A stretch of 64,000 nt of DNA, from the NCBI RefSeq assembly GCF_947242115.1, contig NC_074726.1:4792451-4856450 (forward strand). Reading direction: 5' to 3'. The notes under the pieces were generated by a model that was not told the DNA's origin, did no database searches, and saw only the letters and a program-made list of their open reading frames with translations. Made by a program: the position numbers and the translations under genes. This DNA comes from Biomphalaria glabrata (taxonomy: Eukaryota > Mollusca > Gastropoda > Planorbidae). Below are positions 1 through 12,329 of the stretch, piece by piece. How positions within the stretch are numbered: the first letter of the stretch is position 1; every line of letters begins with the position of its first letter.

Positions 1-285
1 GGACATATGGAGTAATCAGTTCGCTAAGGTACAAGGGCATCTCATTGTTATATATACACTGATGACAAAGTGTGGCGACCTTGTAATCGATTCTCGCTTT
101 CACGGGAAGCCAATGGAGCGTGCGCAAGAGCGTAGTAGCAGAATCTTGTCTAGTTTTTTTAAGGACTATTCGAGCGGCGTTGTTCTGTATACGTTGCAGC
201 TTGGCTATTTTGTCATCAGGTATACCTGCTAGCACGGCGTTGCAGTAGTCAAGGCGGGAGAGTATGAATGCCACAGCTAGAATTC
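1..285 (-). mobile_element. LINE fragment, reverse-transcriptase C-terminal part (L2/CR1/Rex-like)
   Basis: Read on the minus strand this stretch gives a typical end of a non-LTR reverse transcriptase: an LSRLDYCNAVLAGIP block, then LQRIQNNAARIV, then LHWLPV. These motifs are shared by L2, CR1 and Rex-type elements, so the exact clade is not assigned. The frame is not continuous, so this is a dead fragment, and it is cut by the window edge. Confidence 0.75.
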
Positions 286-1472
286 AGCAGACTAATATCG
301 TGCCCGACATCAGAAAGTTAGGCACTTCATTGTGTGCATGCTTTGCATCAAAGCTTCTCTGAAGGCGTTCAGCATAGACCCAGCCACCTGGGAGACAAGA
401 GGCACATGACAGAGCATCATGGCGTCGCGCTGTGAAAACATGGCGCACAGGTTGCTGAGGAAAAGAGAACAATGCTGGCAGAAGAAAAACGCCAGAGAAG
501 AAAAGTAAGGCCAAGCTCCAGCTGGAATAACCTGCCCAGTGTGCAGCCGAACATTCCGGGCTCACATAGGTCTCACCAGCCACACGAGGAGGCATAAAAC
601 CCCAGTGCAAAGCCCTCAGCGCCCTGGATGACAAAGTTGTCATCATCCAACCACGATGCACGAACTATATATGCACTTTATGGACTCAATCAAATCTTGT
701 GTTTGTTTTTTTTTTAATTTTTATTTTTTTTTAACATTTAAACATATGCAAAATAATTAAACCTAAAAAGATAAGCAAAGTCTTACAATAAATTTGCCAC
801 GTTATGCAATATAATATTTTCACAGTTTCCTTCTAAATTGAACTAATAATTTTTAATATTGAGTGTCATTACAAAGTAAAAAAATGTAACCGTAAAACTA
901 GAAAGATGTTAATGTACATATTGCAAAACTGTTCACATATTACAACCATAATAACTATTCGATTACTGTAAACCTTGATGGTAAAGTATTATAATTACTC
1001 ACCTCGGGATTTCACAGAGAAAAACATTGTTATTAGATGATTGGAAATGTATCTATCTTATGTTAGATACTAAAGTTATTGGTCTTTAATTATAACCTTG
1101 CTTTTTCAACTAGGAATATTTTTAAGGTATTAATTATATTACCTCAATTTTTTTTTTAAATGTGTTTTTCTTATTTAAAAAAAAACAAAAAGAGAAATAT
1201 TAACTAGAAAGGAATACTTAAACTATTAATTACATTAGATATTCATCATATGGACTCCAAGTTTATCAACAGTCAACCAAGTCCGGAGACTAATCTTCAC
1301 AAGACAGATCAAGTTGTGTTGGTTTTCATTAATCTTGAACTTTCTACCTATGTAGATTCACTATTTTAATTACTAATTAAGTATGGATTAATCATATTTC
1401 AAAGTTTAATTTTAATTCTTTATACTTTAATATGTGTGAAATGTGAGAACTTATAATAATACTAATTAAAAG
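286..1472. other. AT-rich stretch, no gene seen
   Basis: The only long open frame here (about 284-661, minus) has no recognisable domain and overlaps LINE debris, so I do not call it. The rest is AT-rich with poly-T and poly-A runs. Confidence 0.5.
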
Positions 1473-1790
1473 AGCTCACAAAAGAGGCAGGACGGCCCAA
1501 AAAAGAGCCAAAGAAAAGAGGCCTAAGGCCCAAGGATTCCTATGATGACAAAGCTAAAATTGAATAGCGCAAATTCTGAGGTTTCCGTTTTAAAAAATAT
1601 ATTTCTAGCGGTGAATAATACAATGAACAGTGCAAATGATCATGAACTAGACCTATATAAAACTTCTCAATAACCTTGACAGCTCAACAGTATAATATGG
1701 TCTGGACCGTGGACGTGAATGCGTTAACCTATTTTGTATAATCTGAATAAACCACAACAACAACAACAACAACAACAAATTCACCAAAAC
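1473..1790 (+). repeat. Interspersed repeat with (CAA)n tail
   Basis: The first 130 bases (GAGGC-rich, with GAGGCCTAAGGCCCAA and ending in TCTGAGGTTTCC) recur inverted at about 10845-11045. The copy here runs on to a CAACAACAA tail near 1753-1780, as a retroposon 3' end would. I do not recognise the family; it could be a LINE or SINE end. Confidence 0.5.
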
Positions 1791-1842
1791 CTCATTCGTT
1801 CAATCAAATTATTATTTTGGCTGATACTTTTTTTGTTTGACT

Positions 1843-2775
1843 CCTAGATCTAGATCTAGATTTAATGTCGATGTCGATTCACATCTTGTACATCAAACAT
1901 GTGTTTTTAATGATGTGAGTTGCCATTGCTACAACACTACACTCTTAATATATTTATGGGCTCCAAGACCATGCCTTATATAAAGATCTAGATCTACATG
2001 TCCATATTGCTGATTTTTAAAGGATGTAGATCTATGGTTTATTTATATATTCGTTTATATAGCTTTAGTTTACCTAGTTATAAATGTAGACCTAGCTCTA
2101 TTCACTTTTTATACACATTTTAAATATACAGAGAAAGTATTTTAATGGTTTTAGAAAATGTAATTTCAAATAAAAAATAAATAGATATAGTCTAGATCTT
2201 GGTATATAAACAAATATAGATCTAGTATGAAAAAACAACAACGAGAAAACATAGATCTATATAGATCTAGATTCTATACCTAGATTTAGGATAGATTCTA
2301 GACATATATTTAAATATTAGGATTTAGCAGTAAACCTTCATTCTCGTGGAAGTAAAATGTGTGCCTTTCGAATAGAAGTTTTTTTTTTTTTTTTTAGAGA
2401 GAGCTAAATCTATAGACATGTTGAGTTGATAGAAATCTAGATCTAGATCTATAGACATAATGTACTGGTAGTGATCATCTAGATCTTGATCTATAGACAT
2501 ATTGTACTGGTAATGATCCTGATCTATAGACATAATGAGTTAATAGATATCTAGATCTAATGACATAATATATTCATAGATGTAGACTATAACATAACCA
2601 CCTTGATATCAATATTTGTATTTTAAAATAATAATTGTAATATTGATATAGATCTAGATTCTAGATTTAGATTTTAAATTTAGATTACTTCTATATCCAG
2701 ATTCTAGCCTTTTTTCTTTTTTTTTTTAAAGTAAACTCTGTAATATATAGATTCTAGATCTAGGATTAGATAAGA
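1843..2775. repeat. TCTAGA/AGATCT-rich tract
   Basis: ATCTAGATCTAG-type motifs recur many times, mixed with ordinary AT-rich sequence. Around 2430-2560 a degenerate repeat of roughly 33 bases (ATCTATAGACATAATG followed by a TCTAGATC run) keeps a short minus-strand frame open. I see no gene. A second dense patch lies at 18310-18760. Confidence 0.6.
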
Positions 2776-3880
2776 TAATTTACAAAAAAAAAGTCTACAA
2801 ATTTAGAATTTTACTTACCAATAACAGTTTGACATGTGTATCCTTCCTAGTTAAAACAAATACTTCAGACTACATTTACAGATCTATAACTTTGTCCAAA
2901 CGAGGACTAATCAGTTTAAGAAATCAATCTGAACATTTAAAGCGCATGTCACAATTTTTTTAGTTCACTGCGATCTCCTAGATATGCGAATGAATAATTA
3001 GCATTCTGATATGACACTTTCTTTTTTTTAGAATGCAGAGCAATTGTGTGTGTGTGTGTGGGGGGGGGATAACTCTTTCACACCTGTAAACTAAGGGCGG
3101 TAATTGAGACCTGTACTTGCGTTCTCAATGAATCCTATCTCCTATATATATGACTGTATATAAAAGTAAGCCTCCGACGTGAAAGTCAAATTTGAATTTA
3201 ATAAACGAAACAACTAGAAGTTACTGTTTCCTCACAGACTGTCCAAATGTAGGATCCGGGGCGAAATAGAAAAACAACAAACGAGTATGAGAGATAGTCT
3301 AAAGACAACGCACACAAAAAAAAAAGATCTAAAAGGGGGTGGTCGAGGGGGGCGCCCTGTGGAGCACGAGGGCTACGGGTAGGAGGGCAAGAAGCGTGAA
3401 AGGAAAGCCTAAAATTTGCATATCAATGAACGCGCGTGTAACTTCGCCCTCCCTCGCCATGTTCCCTCCCACATTGTGTCCCCCCCCCCCTTTTACAGAG
3501 GTGGTGGGCGGGATCGTGTGTAAAAAAAAAACACCAGAGACGACTCACGGAAAAGGAAATAGGGGAGAAAAAAATAAGCAATACTGATTGCAAGTGCTCA
3601 TTAGCTTTATATTCCTGGCTAGCACTGCAACACAACACAACACACACACACATATACACAAGACTTATATATATTCTTTTGCTGTGGGAAATTCAATGCT
3701 ATGTCAACTTTTACATTAAAAAATCAAAATGTACCTTAATGTGAAAAAAAGTAAAAATAAATAAATAACATTAACTTAACTTAAGCCCATTTTGTGTTGA
3801 TTGTTTGTTTTTGTTTTTTTTTTATCTGATGAAAGCTTAATCGTCCTAAGTTACATGGTCCGGAAGGGAACATATATACA
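2776..3880. other. Intergenic, no gene seen
   Basis: AT-rich with a short GT/G run near 3045-3070 and C-rich and A-rich runs near 3480-3530. A TATATAAAAG and an AATAAA lie near 3160-3210, but without a partner repeat I cannot call them promoter or LTR parts. Short open frames at 3339-3659 overlap on both strands and look like chance. Confidence 0.45.
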
Positions 3881-4138
3881 TGTTCAGCAGAATTTAATAA
3901 AATACTCTGGAAGACACAAAGATAAAGGCACATTCCTCATCCCATATGCTAGGACAAAATAGTACAAATGCTTCTTCTTCCCTAGTGCTATTAGAGCATG
4001 GAATGGGTTGCCTGAGCTAGCCAGGAAAACTAGTGACTTGGCAGAGTTTAAGTCATTGGTTAATATGCATGACGCGTAGGACGTAATCATCTTTTTTGAA
4101 GTAACGTCTGTATTATATAAGATAAGAAGATAAGATGA
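3881..4138 (+). mobile_element. CR1/L2-like LINE 3' end, copy a
   Basis: The plus strand reads through the usual C-terminus of this LINE type: a KDKGTFLIPYAR block, then SFFPSAIRAWNGLPELA, then a stop after NMHDA. It ends in a GATAAG microsatellite tail (about 4117-4137). Four closely related ends lie at 18358, 36750, 37138 and 48341. This is a 5'-truncated dead copy. Confidence 0.7.
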
Positions 4139-4725
4139 TTATCGCATTTTCTATACAGTCGTTCACCCCTGCAGCAGTAAATCTTTGGTTTTGACTTAAC
4201 TAGCGTATATCTTTTAACCACAGCTTCATTAAACCTAAATTTTAAAAACTATTTTTTTTTCATTTCTATTTAATATCTTCGCACATTTTTAGTTCTGTTA
4301 AGTTTATTTCAAACATTCGCCCATAACTCATTTAGGTTAATCTTTTTTTAAAAAAAAGCCATATTTTGAATAACCGCGCGCTGCCAGCTGCATAAATAGC
4401 TCGGTGTTCAGTTACAGTGAACTCTATAAGTTGTGTCATGTGACTTTTGACCTTTGAAGCCATAAAGTTGACAGGGACTTGGTATAGGAACGAAGCAACA
4501 TATTAATCTTCTGGTGATGCGCCGCCTGTCACAGTAGAAATAAGAGAACTTATTATTTTAACGACAAAAAAAAAACAAACGGGAATTTTGTTTTTTTGAC
4601 AAGAAACGAAGGGGTTGGGGTTGGGTTCAGGTCTATCAGATACTAAACAAACAGTACAATTTGGTTCGTCATTCTCTGGGCTATTGTTGTAGTTAGAAAT
4701 GATCAGGAGAACAAAATCGTGTCAA
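4139..4725. other. Intergenic, no gene seen
   Basis: AT-rich sequence with poly-T and poly-A runs and a G-rich patch near 4610-4625. No domain or convincing open frame. Confidence 0.4.
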
Positions 4726-4887
4726 ACAAACACAAGATGAGATTAGCGGGTTGCGTGATAGAGCAGTCGGGCCCACACTTTGTCGTCTCGAGGGTCACAT
4801 ACAGCTCATACATATGTGTCGCTGGCCGCGTAATTGCACGGAGTCTTCGAGTCACCGATGCACTGTGGCTTCTTTATGAAGTGTGGG

Positions 4888-4968
4888 CTGAAGTTTTAGG
4901 GGGCCGGATGGCTCTGCTTCATTTACCGGATATGACCCGCGGGTCGTAGTTTGGGCATCACTGTAGAA
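4888..4968 (-). mobile_element. hAT-like terminal fragment
   Basis: Read on the minus strand it begins CAGTGATGCCCAAACTA followed by CCCGCGGGTCATATCCGG. This is a typical hAT-type terminus, and a related one is at 26118-26165. The opposite end was not found, so it is called only as a fragment. Confidence 0.45.
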
Positions 4969-5034
4969 GTGCATAGGTTTAAGGTACGGTTGAGATGTTC
5001 AGGAAGTTATAGCTTTTGTTATTAAAAAGCTAAT

Positions 5035-5160
5035 TACCTTCTCTGTCTGTCTGTCTGTCTGTCTCGTTCGATTTTTGTACAAGTTAATTCTCGCACTTCC
5101 CATTCTCGGATCAAGTTGAAACGTTCCACAATTATTTATTTTTCCTTACAAAGCATGAAT
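5035..5160 (+). repeat. Dispersed CTGTCTGTCTGT repeat, fragment
   Basis: Part of an AT-rich interspersed family. Its consensus runs from an AAGCTT-containing end through a (CTGT)n block to a CCCATTCTCGGATCAAGTT block and then an AATTATT-rich stretch. Other copies lie near 15975, 27700, 33850, 43497, 52850 and 59045. No coding capacity; its class is unknown. Confidence 0.5.
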
Positions 5161-5970
5161 CAATAAAAAAAAATATTAACAAATCATTTATTTAAATAGT
5201 GGTAACTAATCAAATCAGTTAAAAATTGATTTAGAAAATAAATCTTAGAATACTGATATAAACGGAATCAAATCTTCATCAATCATTACATATGTCACAG
5301 ATGTGTGCGTGTGAGCAATGTTAATTATTTTGTAAGGTATTTTCACGGCTCACCGACAAGAGTACAGACAATGGGTAGGAATAATAGTGTGACACTTAGT
5401 AGATGTAAAGCTTGTTGGGGGACTTGATACCCTTAGGTGGGACAGACACCGAAGATTTAGTAGAGTTAGTTTAGGCGTGGTTTAGGGTCTCCGAGTAGAG
5501 TTTTGGGGTAGTTGGGACACAGCGCCATGTAGTGTTAGCAGGGGCGTGTCTCGTGTGCTAGGCGTTCTCTGGTGAACGACACATACAGACATTGGGAGCA
5601 AGTCGCCGAGGTTGGCTCGTGATCTTGGCTCCAAGAGGTGTGAGTTGTTTGCCAGAGACAACATGTAGGAACTAATTCTAAGGAACCAGGGTAAGACTAA
5701 GAACAAATGTTTTGATTAGTTATAGCATTAGATGTTAGTCGATTATAAATTAATAGAATTGCGCTTTAGCTAGTTGTTAGCGATATCTTGATTATTTGTT
5801 TATTTAGAGTGACAGTCACAGTTAAAATCAGAGTTAGAGTCAATGTCAGCCAGAGTCCGAGGCGGTAGATGGCAGTCTTGAGCATGTGACAGTCTAAGCG
5901 TTGAGGGACTGAATAGATGTTATTGACAGTGGCGAAGATCAGTCAGCAAGACAATGAACGATATGCAGTG
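5161..5970. other. Intergenic, no gene seen
   Basis: No domain can be read on either strand. The 5482-5706 minus frame is unremarkable. The composition is less AT-rich than the surroundings, so an old unclassified element is possible. Confidence 0.4.
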
Positions 5971-5971
5971 A

Positions 5972-6354
5972 TTGGCATCAGATGACATGGACAGCGGTAC
6001 TGAACTCTAATGCAGTCTGCGGCGCTGGGTCCAGTACATGGAGGAGGGAGTAGCCGTGATGGTCTTATTGGCATCAGATGACATGGACAGCGGTACTGAA
6101 CTCTAATGCACTCTGCGGCGCTGGGTCCAGTGCATGGAGGAGGGAGTAGCCGTGGTGGTCTTATTGGCATCAGATGACATGGACAGCGGTACTGAACTCT
6201 AATGCAGTCTGCGGCGCTGGGTCCAGTGCATGGAGGAGGGAGTAGCCGTGGTGGTCTTATTGGCATCAGATGACATGGACAGCGGTACTGGACTCTAATG
6301 CAGTCTGCGGCGCTGGGTCCAGTGCATGGAGGAGGGACTATGTCAATGAACGTT
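5972..6354. repeat. 96-bp tandem repeat, four units, open minus-strand frame
   Basis: Units starting GGCATCAGATGACATGG begin at about 5974, 6070, 6166 and 6262, spaced exactly 96 bases, and differ by only a few substitutions. Because 96 is divisible by three, the minus strand stays open from 6458 to 5943 (171 residues). It encodes a 32-residue Cys-containing peptide repeat (PPPCTGPSAADC, then YRCPCHLMP). A partial unit recurs near 6995-7015. It is either a minisatellite with a chance frame or an exon of an unknown repeat protein; the first is likelier. Confidence 0.75.
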
Positions 6355-7865
6355 GAATGGTGTAATACTGCAGAATGCGAATGTCGCGTAATACTGGGTT
6401 CTTGCTTCCTGAAGTACTCTAGACACGTGACAAGACAAACACTATACGACTGACTCAAATCCGTTCAGCAGACAACATGAAGTTTATTTTACTATAATAA
6501 TAATAAGACACTGCACTCCTTGTTAGTGCTACAAGTCAAGAAATAATAATAATCCTATCCGCACATCAGCGGTATCAAAGGTATCCAATATATGTCAGTT
6601 GCTAATCAATCACGTCCGCATCTCAGCGGGTAACAACAAGAACAATTACTACTAGGTGCACTGGAGCTTCAACTATAGATATCCATTGAAATACGAATAA
6701 TACTTTAATATTCAATAAGCACATAATGAAATCAGCTCTCAAATATAACTATTCAACAACCACTAGTCCATTGACTTTCATGCTATGTACATATATTTAC
6801 ACCAGTCCAGGAAGAAACGTCCAACCTCCCTGGACCGGGAGCAGGGCCTTACTAACTTGACTTGACTGAACTCAAAGTCAACTTTATTCATTCTACTTCC
6901 TGTTTTCTACATCAGGAATTCCACGTGTCTTTTAAACTCTTAACATGACGTGAACTTTAGATCATGCAATGTCAACTAAGACTGTGACAGAATAGCCGTG
7001 GTAGTCTTATTGGCATGGGTGACTAATTGCTGTTTTGTTGATTATGTCTTTATTGTTTACTATGTTAACAGATACGATAGTTTTATTAGTATTTAGTATT
7101 GAAGCCACTCGTCTTATGTTATTATTTCATGTTATTACTAATCTATGTCTACAGTTATCAATTCATTCATCAATCAATTATTACATTTATTACATGATTT
7201 TAAAGCGACCATCAATGCAATACTTAGAATATTAAATATTAGCTTTAATAAGAGAGTTTGAGTTTATGAGTATTCATTATGTGGTCATTGATTATGTGAC
7301 ATTGTTGTCATTAGTAAAATTTATATTTACTCAAAGTACTCTAATAATTATGCAGACAAAGTAATTGCACGCACCAAGAGTGGGAATCATCACTAGACGA
7401 AAGGAGCCAATGTAATACTACTGGTACATATATATTAAACTGAGGTTAAAGGAGGTCGTGACAATATTTACCTCCGTGAGAGGTAACGCAAAATTTTTCA
7501 TAAGAATATGTTTCAGTCTCCCAAAATTTAAAAATTGAAGTGTAAATAAAATATAAGTGAAATATTGAGTAACAAATTAATAGTTGCAAACATTTTATAA
7601 ATCAGTATTAAAATATTTATAATTTTTGTGTTAGTATATATTCAAACATTTCGACTTTTACATATTTATTAATAGTCTAGAAAAATTAAAAAAAAATAAA
7701 AAAAAATAGTCATTAAATTTCTTGTACTTCATTTCTTAAATTATTATTATTTTTTTTTTTGAAATATTATCTCCACTGTTCTTTAACATTTCAATCAACA
7801 TAGATTCAGTTTAACAAGTTTAAAACTACTGGAGTTCTATTGGGCTACGTCAGTCCTAATTAACG
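6355..7865. other. Intergenic, no gene seen
   Basis: Contains a short AATAAT run near 6495 and AT-rich sequence after 7500. The 7035-7235 frame has no recognisable domain. Confidence 0.4.
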
Positions 7866-9092
7866 ATGTTTTGTGGTTACGACTCATCTCCCATATACCA
7901 TGTAAAGGCTTGATTCATTGTTACAACACATCTCACATGTAGCCTACTATATAAACTATAAAGCCTTGTTTCGTGATTACGACCCATCTCCCATATAGGC
8001 CTACTATTTAAAGCCTTGTTTCTTGGTTACGACACATCTCCCATATAGGCCTACTATTTAAAGCCTTGTTTCTTGGTTACGACACATCTCCCATATAGGC
8101 CTACTATTTAAAGCCTTGTTTCTTGGTTACGACACATCTCCCATATAGGACTACTATTTAAAGCCTTGTTTCGTGGTTACGACACATCTCCCATATAGGC
8201 CTACTATTTAAAGCCTTGTTTCGTGGTTACGACCCATCTCCCATATAGGACTACTATTTAAAGCCTTGTTTCTTGGTTACGACACATCTCCCATATAGGA
8301 CTACTATTTAAAGCCTTGTTTCTTGGTTACGACACATCTCCCATATAGGACTACTATTTAAAGCCTTGTTTCTTGGTTACGACACATCTCCCATATAGGC
8401 CTACTATTTAAAGCCTTGTTTCGTGGTTACGACACATCTCCCATATAGGACTACTATTTAAAGCCTTGTTTCGTGGTTACGACACATCTCCCATATAGGC
8501 CTACTATTTAAAGCCTTGTTTCTTGGTTACGACACATCTCCCATATAGGCCTACTATTTAAAGCCTTGTTTCGTGGTTACGACACATCTCCCATATAGGC
8601 CTACTATTTAAAGCCTTGTTTCTTGGTTACGACACATCTCCCATATAGGCCTACTATTTAAAGCCTTGTTTCTTGGTTACGACACATCTCCCATATAGGC
8701 CTACTATTTAAAGCCTTGTTTCGTGGTTACGACACATCTCCCATATAGGCCTACTATTTAAAGCCTTGTTTCTTGGTTACGACACATCTCCCATATAGGC
8801 CTACTATTTAAAGCCTTGTTTCTTGGTTACGACACATCTCCCATATTGGCCTACTATTTAAAGCCTTGTTTCTTGGTTACGACACATCTTCCATATAGGC
8901 CTACTATTTAAAGCCTTGTTTCTTGGTTACGACACATCTCCCATATAGGCCTACTATTTAAAGCCTTGTTTCTTGGTTACGACACATCTCCCATATAGGC
9001 CTACTATTTAAAGCCTTGTTTCTTGGTTACGACACATCTCCCATATAGGCCTACTATTTAAAGCCTTGTTTCTTGGTTACGACACATCTCCT
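7866..9092. repeat. 50-bp satellite, about 24 units
   Basis: The unit CCATATAGGCCTACTATTTA plus AAGCCTTGTTTCTTGGTTAC and GACACATCTC repeats every 50 bases with almost no length change. Units vary at a few fixed places (TCTT or TCGT, GGC or GGA, GACAC or GACCC). The first two or three units are degenerate and the rest very uniform, as expected for recent unequal exchange. The right end abuts a LINE fragment. Confidence 0.92.
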
Positions 9093-9099
9093 ATTTCTA

Positions 9100-9238
9100 A
9101 CATAAAAGAATGGACGGGCCTGTCTTTGAAAGAAATTCTATCCAAGGCAAAAGACAGAGTGGAATGGAGAAAGATGGTCAGCAGATCTTGTGTGGTGCCC
9201 CAACGGTTCAACAGGCTAAGGGATGTATAGATGAAGGG
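9100..9238 (+). mobile_element. LINE 3' coding end, fragment (family E)
   Basis: Plus-strand reading matches the tail of the LINE copies described at 39436-39962: an EWTGLSLKEILSKAKDR block, then a RSCVVPQRFNRLRD-like block. It is 5'-truncated at the satellite boundary. Confidence 0.7.
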
Positions 9239-10840
9239 GAATTGGGAACATTCTGATATCTTTCACCAAATACATTATTAGCTTTTACAGTTTTACTTTG
9301 TCATGATTGTGTGTGAGTCTGTCCTCCTTTTTGTCTGGCTGTATTTCATCTTGAAATCTCTTAACTCGCCTTTGAAAAATCTTATCGTAACATTTGAAAA
9401 CTTGTGAAAGTTCTCTCTATCGACTTTTATATAAGATAAAGTACACATACTGTAACTACATACGTATATCTATTTTGAAACAAAATATTAATAGGAGACA
9501 CTTCGTGTTCATCCACAGCAATTAAGCAATATACATTTGTGCCCAACATTACGACTGACTCACAGGGGCCGCCCACGAGTTATTGTAGAACACCATCTCC
9601 ATTATCTTTATTCTTTACAATCGCTTTTTTAAGTGTCATTCTTTTCAAAAAAAAGAAATGTTCTGACAGCACTGCTTTATCTTGTGAGTTAAGTCCCATC
9701 TACTAATTATTAGGTGAGTTTTTAGTTTGTCTCGATAAGATTCTATTTGATAAAGCTAGAACGACGTATTTGGTAAGGTCACGTGCAGGTCACACTATAG
9801 GTTCTAAAAGGTTGTTTTCTTCATCTTGGTAGTGACACTTTAAATAATGTAAACTTTTGGTTTATATGTTTTGTTTTGTTTTTAACTTTCCAAAAGATTA
9901 CATTGCAAAAATCAACAATAAATGTAAAAACTTTGTTCAGAAATTGTTCATCGTTCTTGCGTTCATTTGCTTGTCCTATTTTCACGCTCTAGACACGCGA
10001 AAGTCCGCATACATCCCACGAGGGCTTACATCTCACACGAAATGCATGATCTTCGGAGTTTTGAAGGGCAATGTCTTTATTTACTAGTAAAGACCAACAT
10101 TTCTGGGACACATACACACACAGAAGTTTTTATGGATGGTGCGTTGTCAGTACTCAGTCATTCTCAAACTGTGGGGGAGGATTGTGAATATAGGCTCTGT
10201 TATCTTGTTGTATTGAGGCGGACCATTCTGCGGTTGTTATCAAATACACTGTACATTATAATAAACCCGCTGGAGTTCATCAATTATAAAGTCCTAGTCG
10301 CAGATATAGGAGCATTAGCGAGTGGTCAAATCAAGATAAGTTTTTCATGCTCATTACCAAATCGAAGATCCAAAATTATTCCTAGTTAATGATTTTGTTG
10401 GATCGTTTACCAGCTGACAGATCAGCCTGAAATCCTAATGATCTGATGTTTTTATGCCCAACACTTAAAGCTGGGCTAATCAACAATGTTCTGGACTGAC
10501 CGGTACGATTTCCAGATATTAACTTATTGAACCCAAACAGCATTGCAGTGAGCTCATAAGGAGTTTGGAGTGCTATATATGATCTAAGATTGATTATTTT
10601 TTACAATTTGTCTAGTCTGGCGATAGTTGTTTCCCCAATGAAGTCCCGGGACAGCTAATCTCCACCAGTTGACACCAAGAGGTTCTGGAGTTCTGTTAGA
10701 ATCACCACAGACTGAAAAGATAAAAAATAGTATCTGTGAGTATTTTGTACATAATATTTTTTCCATTAATAGTCCCCAGTACATACAAAGCTCCACGTGC
10801 CTCTCCAACCTTCTCTGCTATGTAACACTTCCTGCTTACT
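9239..10840. other. Intergenic, no gene seen
   Basis: Open frames near 9857-10389 and 10584-10905 overlap on both strands. They lack any recognisable domain and have no paired splice sites that I can support. Confidence 0.4.
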
Positions 10841-10844
10841 ATTT

Positions 10845-11045
10845 TTTTTCTTTAAAAGGAAACCTCAGAATTTGCGCTATTAAATTAATTCATTTTTTTT
10901 TTTAAAGGAAACCTCAGAATTTACGCTATTCAGTTTTAGCTTTATCATCATAGGGATCATTGGGCCTTAGGCCTCTTTTCTTTGCCTCTTTTTTGGGCTT
11001 TATGTGCCTCTTTTATGGGCCATCTTGCCTCTTTTGTGGGCTTTT
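10845..11045 (-). repeat. Inverted copy of the 1473-1600 repeat
   Basis: Contains the GGGCCTTAGGCCTC and GGAAACCTCAGAATTT blocks seen inverted at 1473-1600. The CCTCAGAATTT end is itself duplicated locally (about 10857 and 10907). Confidence 0.6.
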
Positions 11046-12320
11046 TTTTAAATATTTTTTTTTTACATGTTTTTATTTGTAAGTTATCATAATTCACAAG
11101 TATTAAATCATAAACAATTGAAAAGTGATTAACCTAAAAATATAATACTAATAATAGAAACATTATTTAATATCAAAGACATACTACCTAACCAATGAAC
11201 CCCCTAAAGACAGAAAAATGATACAAGTATCCTCTACTCCAGAACAATCAACACAATAGCAGATATCCCTGACCCCCAACACCGTATTTCTGGAAAACTA
11301 CCTGAGCATTGTACAGGTATATGAAAATCAAACCAGATAATTCTCTACCCTAAAGTCCATTATTTTTCTTAATGTCAATTCTAAGTGATTAGGATCAAAC
11401 ACCTTATTATTATGTAGACATTTGAGCCAGCTAGCCCAAACAAGATTCCTGTATTCGGAAACAATAATCAAGTTAAAGTTATGCATCATTTTATTTTTTA
11501 GTTTTGGAAGCTTGTATATTTTTTTTTTTCAGTTTGTATTCAAATAAATTTTTATTCACATCAAAACCAATGAGCAGAAGCTAACAACAATGAACAAAAT
11601 CTATGGAGTAAATCTGGTCACACAATCACACTGCTGGATGTAGAGTACTAATGGCTTAACCAAACTCTCAATACAACATCTCTGGCATATATAACACATT
11701 GTTTTTATGTGGGATGTCATTTTTAAAAACTTCAGAAAGCCCATCACAAACAGTGCAAAAGTTTGTTAGAATCTTTGGAAATGTATCAATATAGTCAACA
11801 ATCCTTTAAACTTTTGATATTTTTTGTAATGTTGCACACAGAGTAATAGAATGCAGTTGTAATGAGGGCTAACTGAATGATAGACAAATCAGTGAAATCT
11901 AATATTTTCGATATTTCAATGTACCTGAAATTGCTTAAAAACATAATGGACTGTTCTAGTACAAGCTGGTTTATTTTTACTTTATAAGCCATACTCAGAG
12001 GGAAATATAAATTATTGATTTGGGTTAATAACTTTATTCTAAATTATAAAACAAATGAATTTTATCAAGGTAATATTTTTGTTGAAGATGATAAATAATT
12101 GACTAACAAATTTAAAAAAAAAATACAATGGATCATACCTTTTTTCTCTTCAATTTATAACTAGAAATAAGTTTTGCTATGTTCCATATTATTTTATAGG
12201 CCAGCATAAAATTTATGTATTTGGGATAGCGTACATAATTTAAAAATATTTATACTTTTTTTTACAGTGATAATGGCAAAAAAATCTCTCTATATATAAT
12301 GTTTAGTGTACAGTGTTTGT
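11046..12320. other. AT-rich region downstream of the thioredoxin gene
   Basis: Poly-T rich, no domain on either strand. Part of it could be thioredoxin 3' untranslated sequence if the polyadenylation signal at 12321 is not used. Confidence 0.4.
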
Positions 12321-12326
12321 TTTATT
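12321..12326 (-). terminator. Candidate polyadenylation signal of the thioredoxin gene
   Basis: TTTATT on the plus strand is AATAAA on the minus strand, and it lies only three bases beyond the TGA stop (12330-12332). If used, the 3' untranslated region would be very short. Confidence 0.4.
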
Positions 12327-12329
12327 TCA

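Noticed and set aside
3045-3240. Possible solo LTR (TATATAAAAG and AATAAA in order)
   Set aside because: No partner repeat, no clear TG..CA ends and no target duplication.
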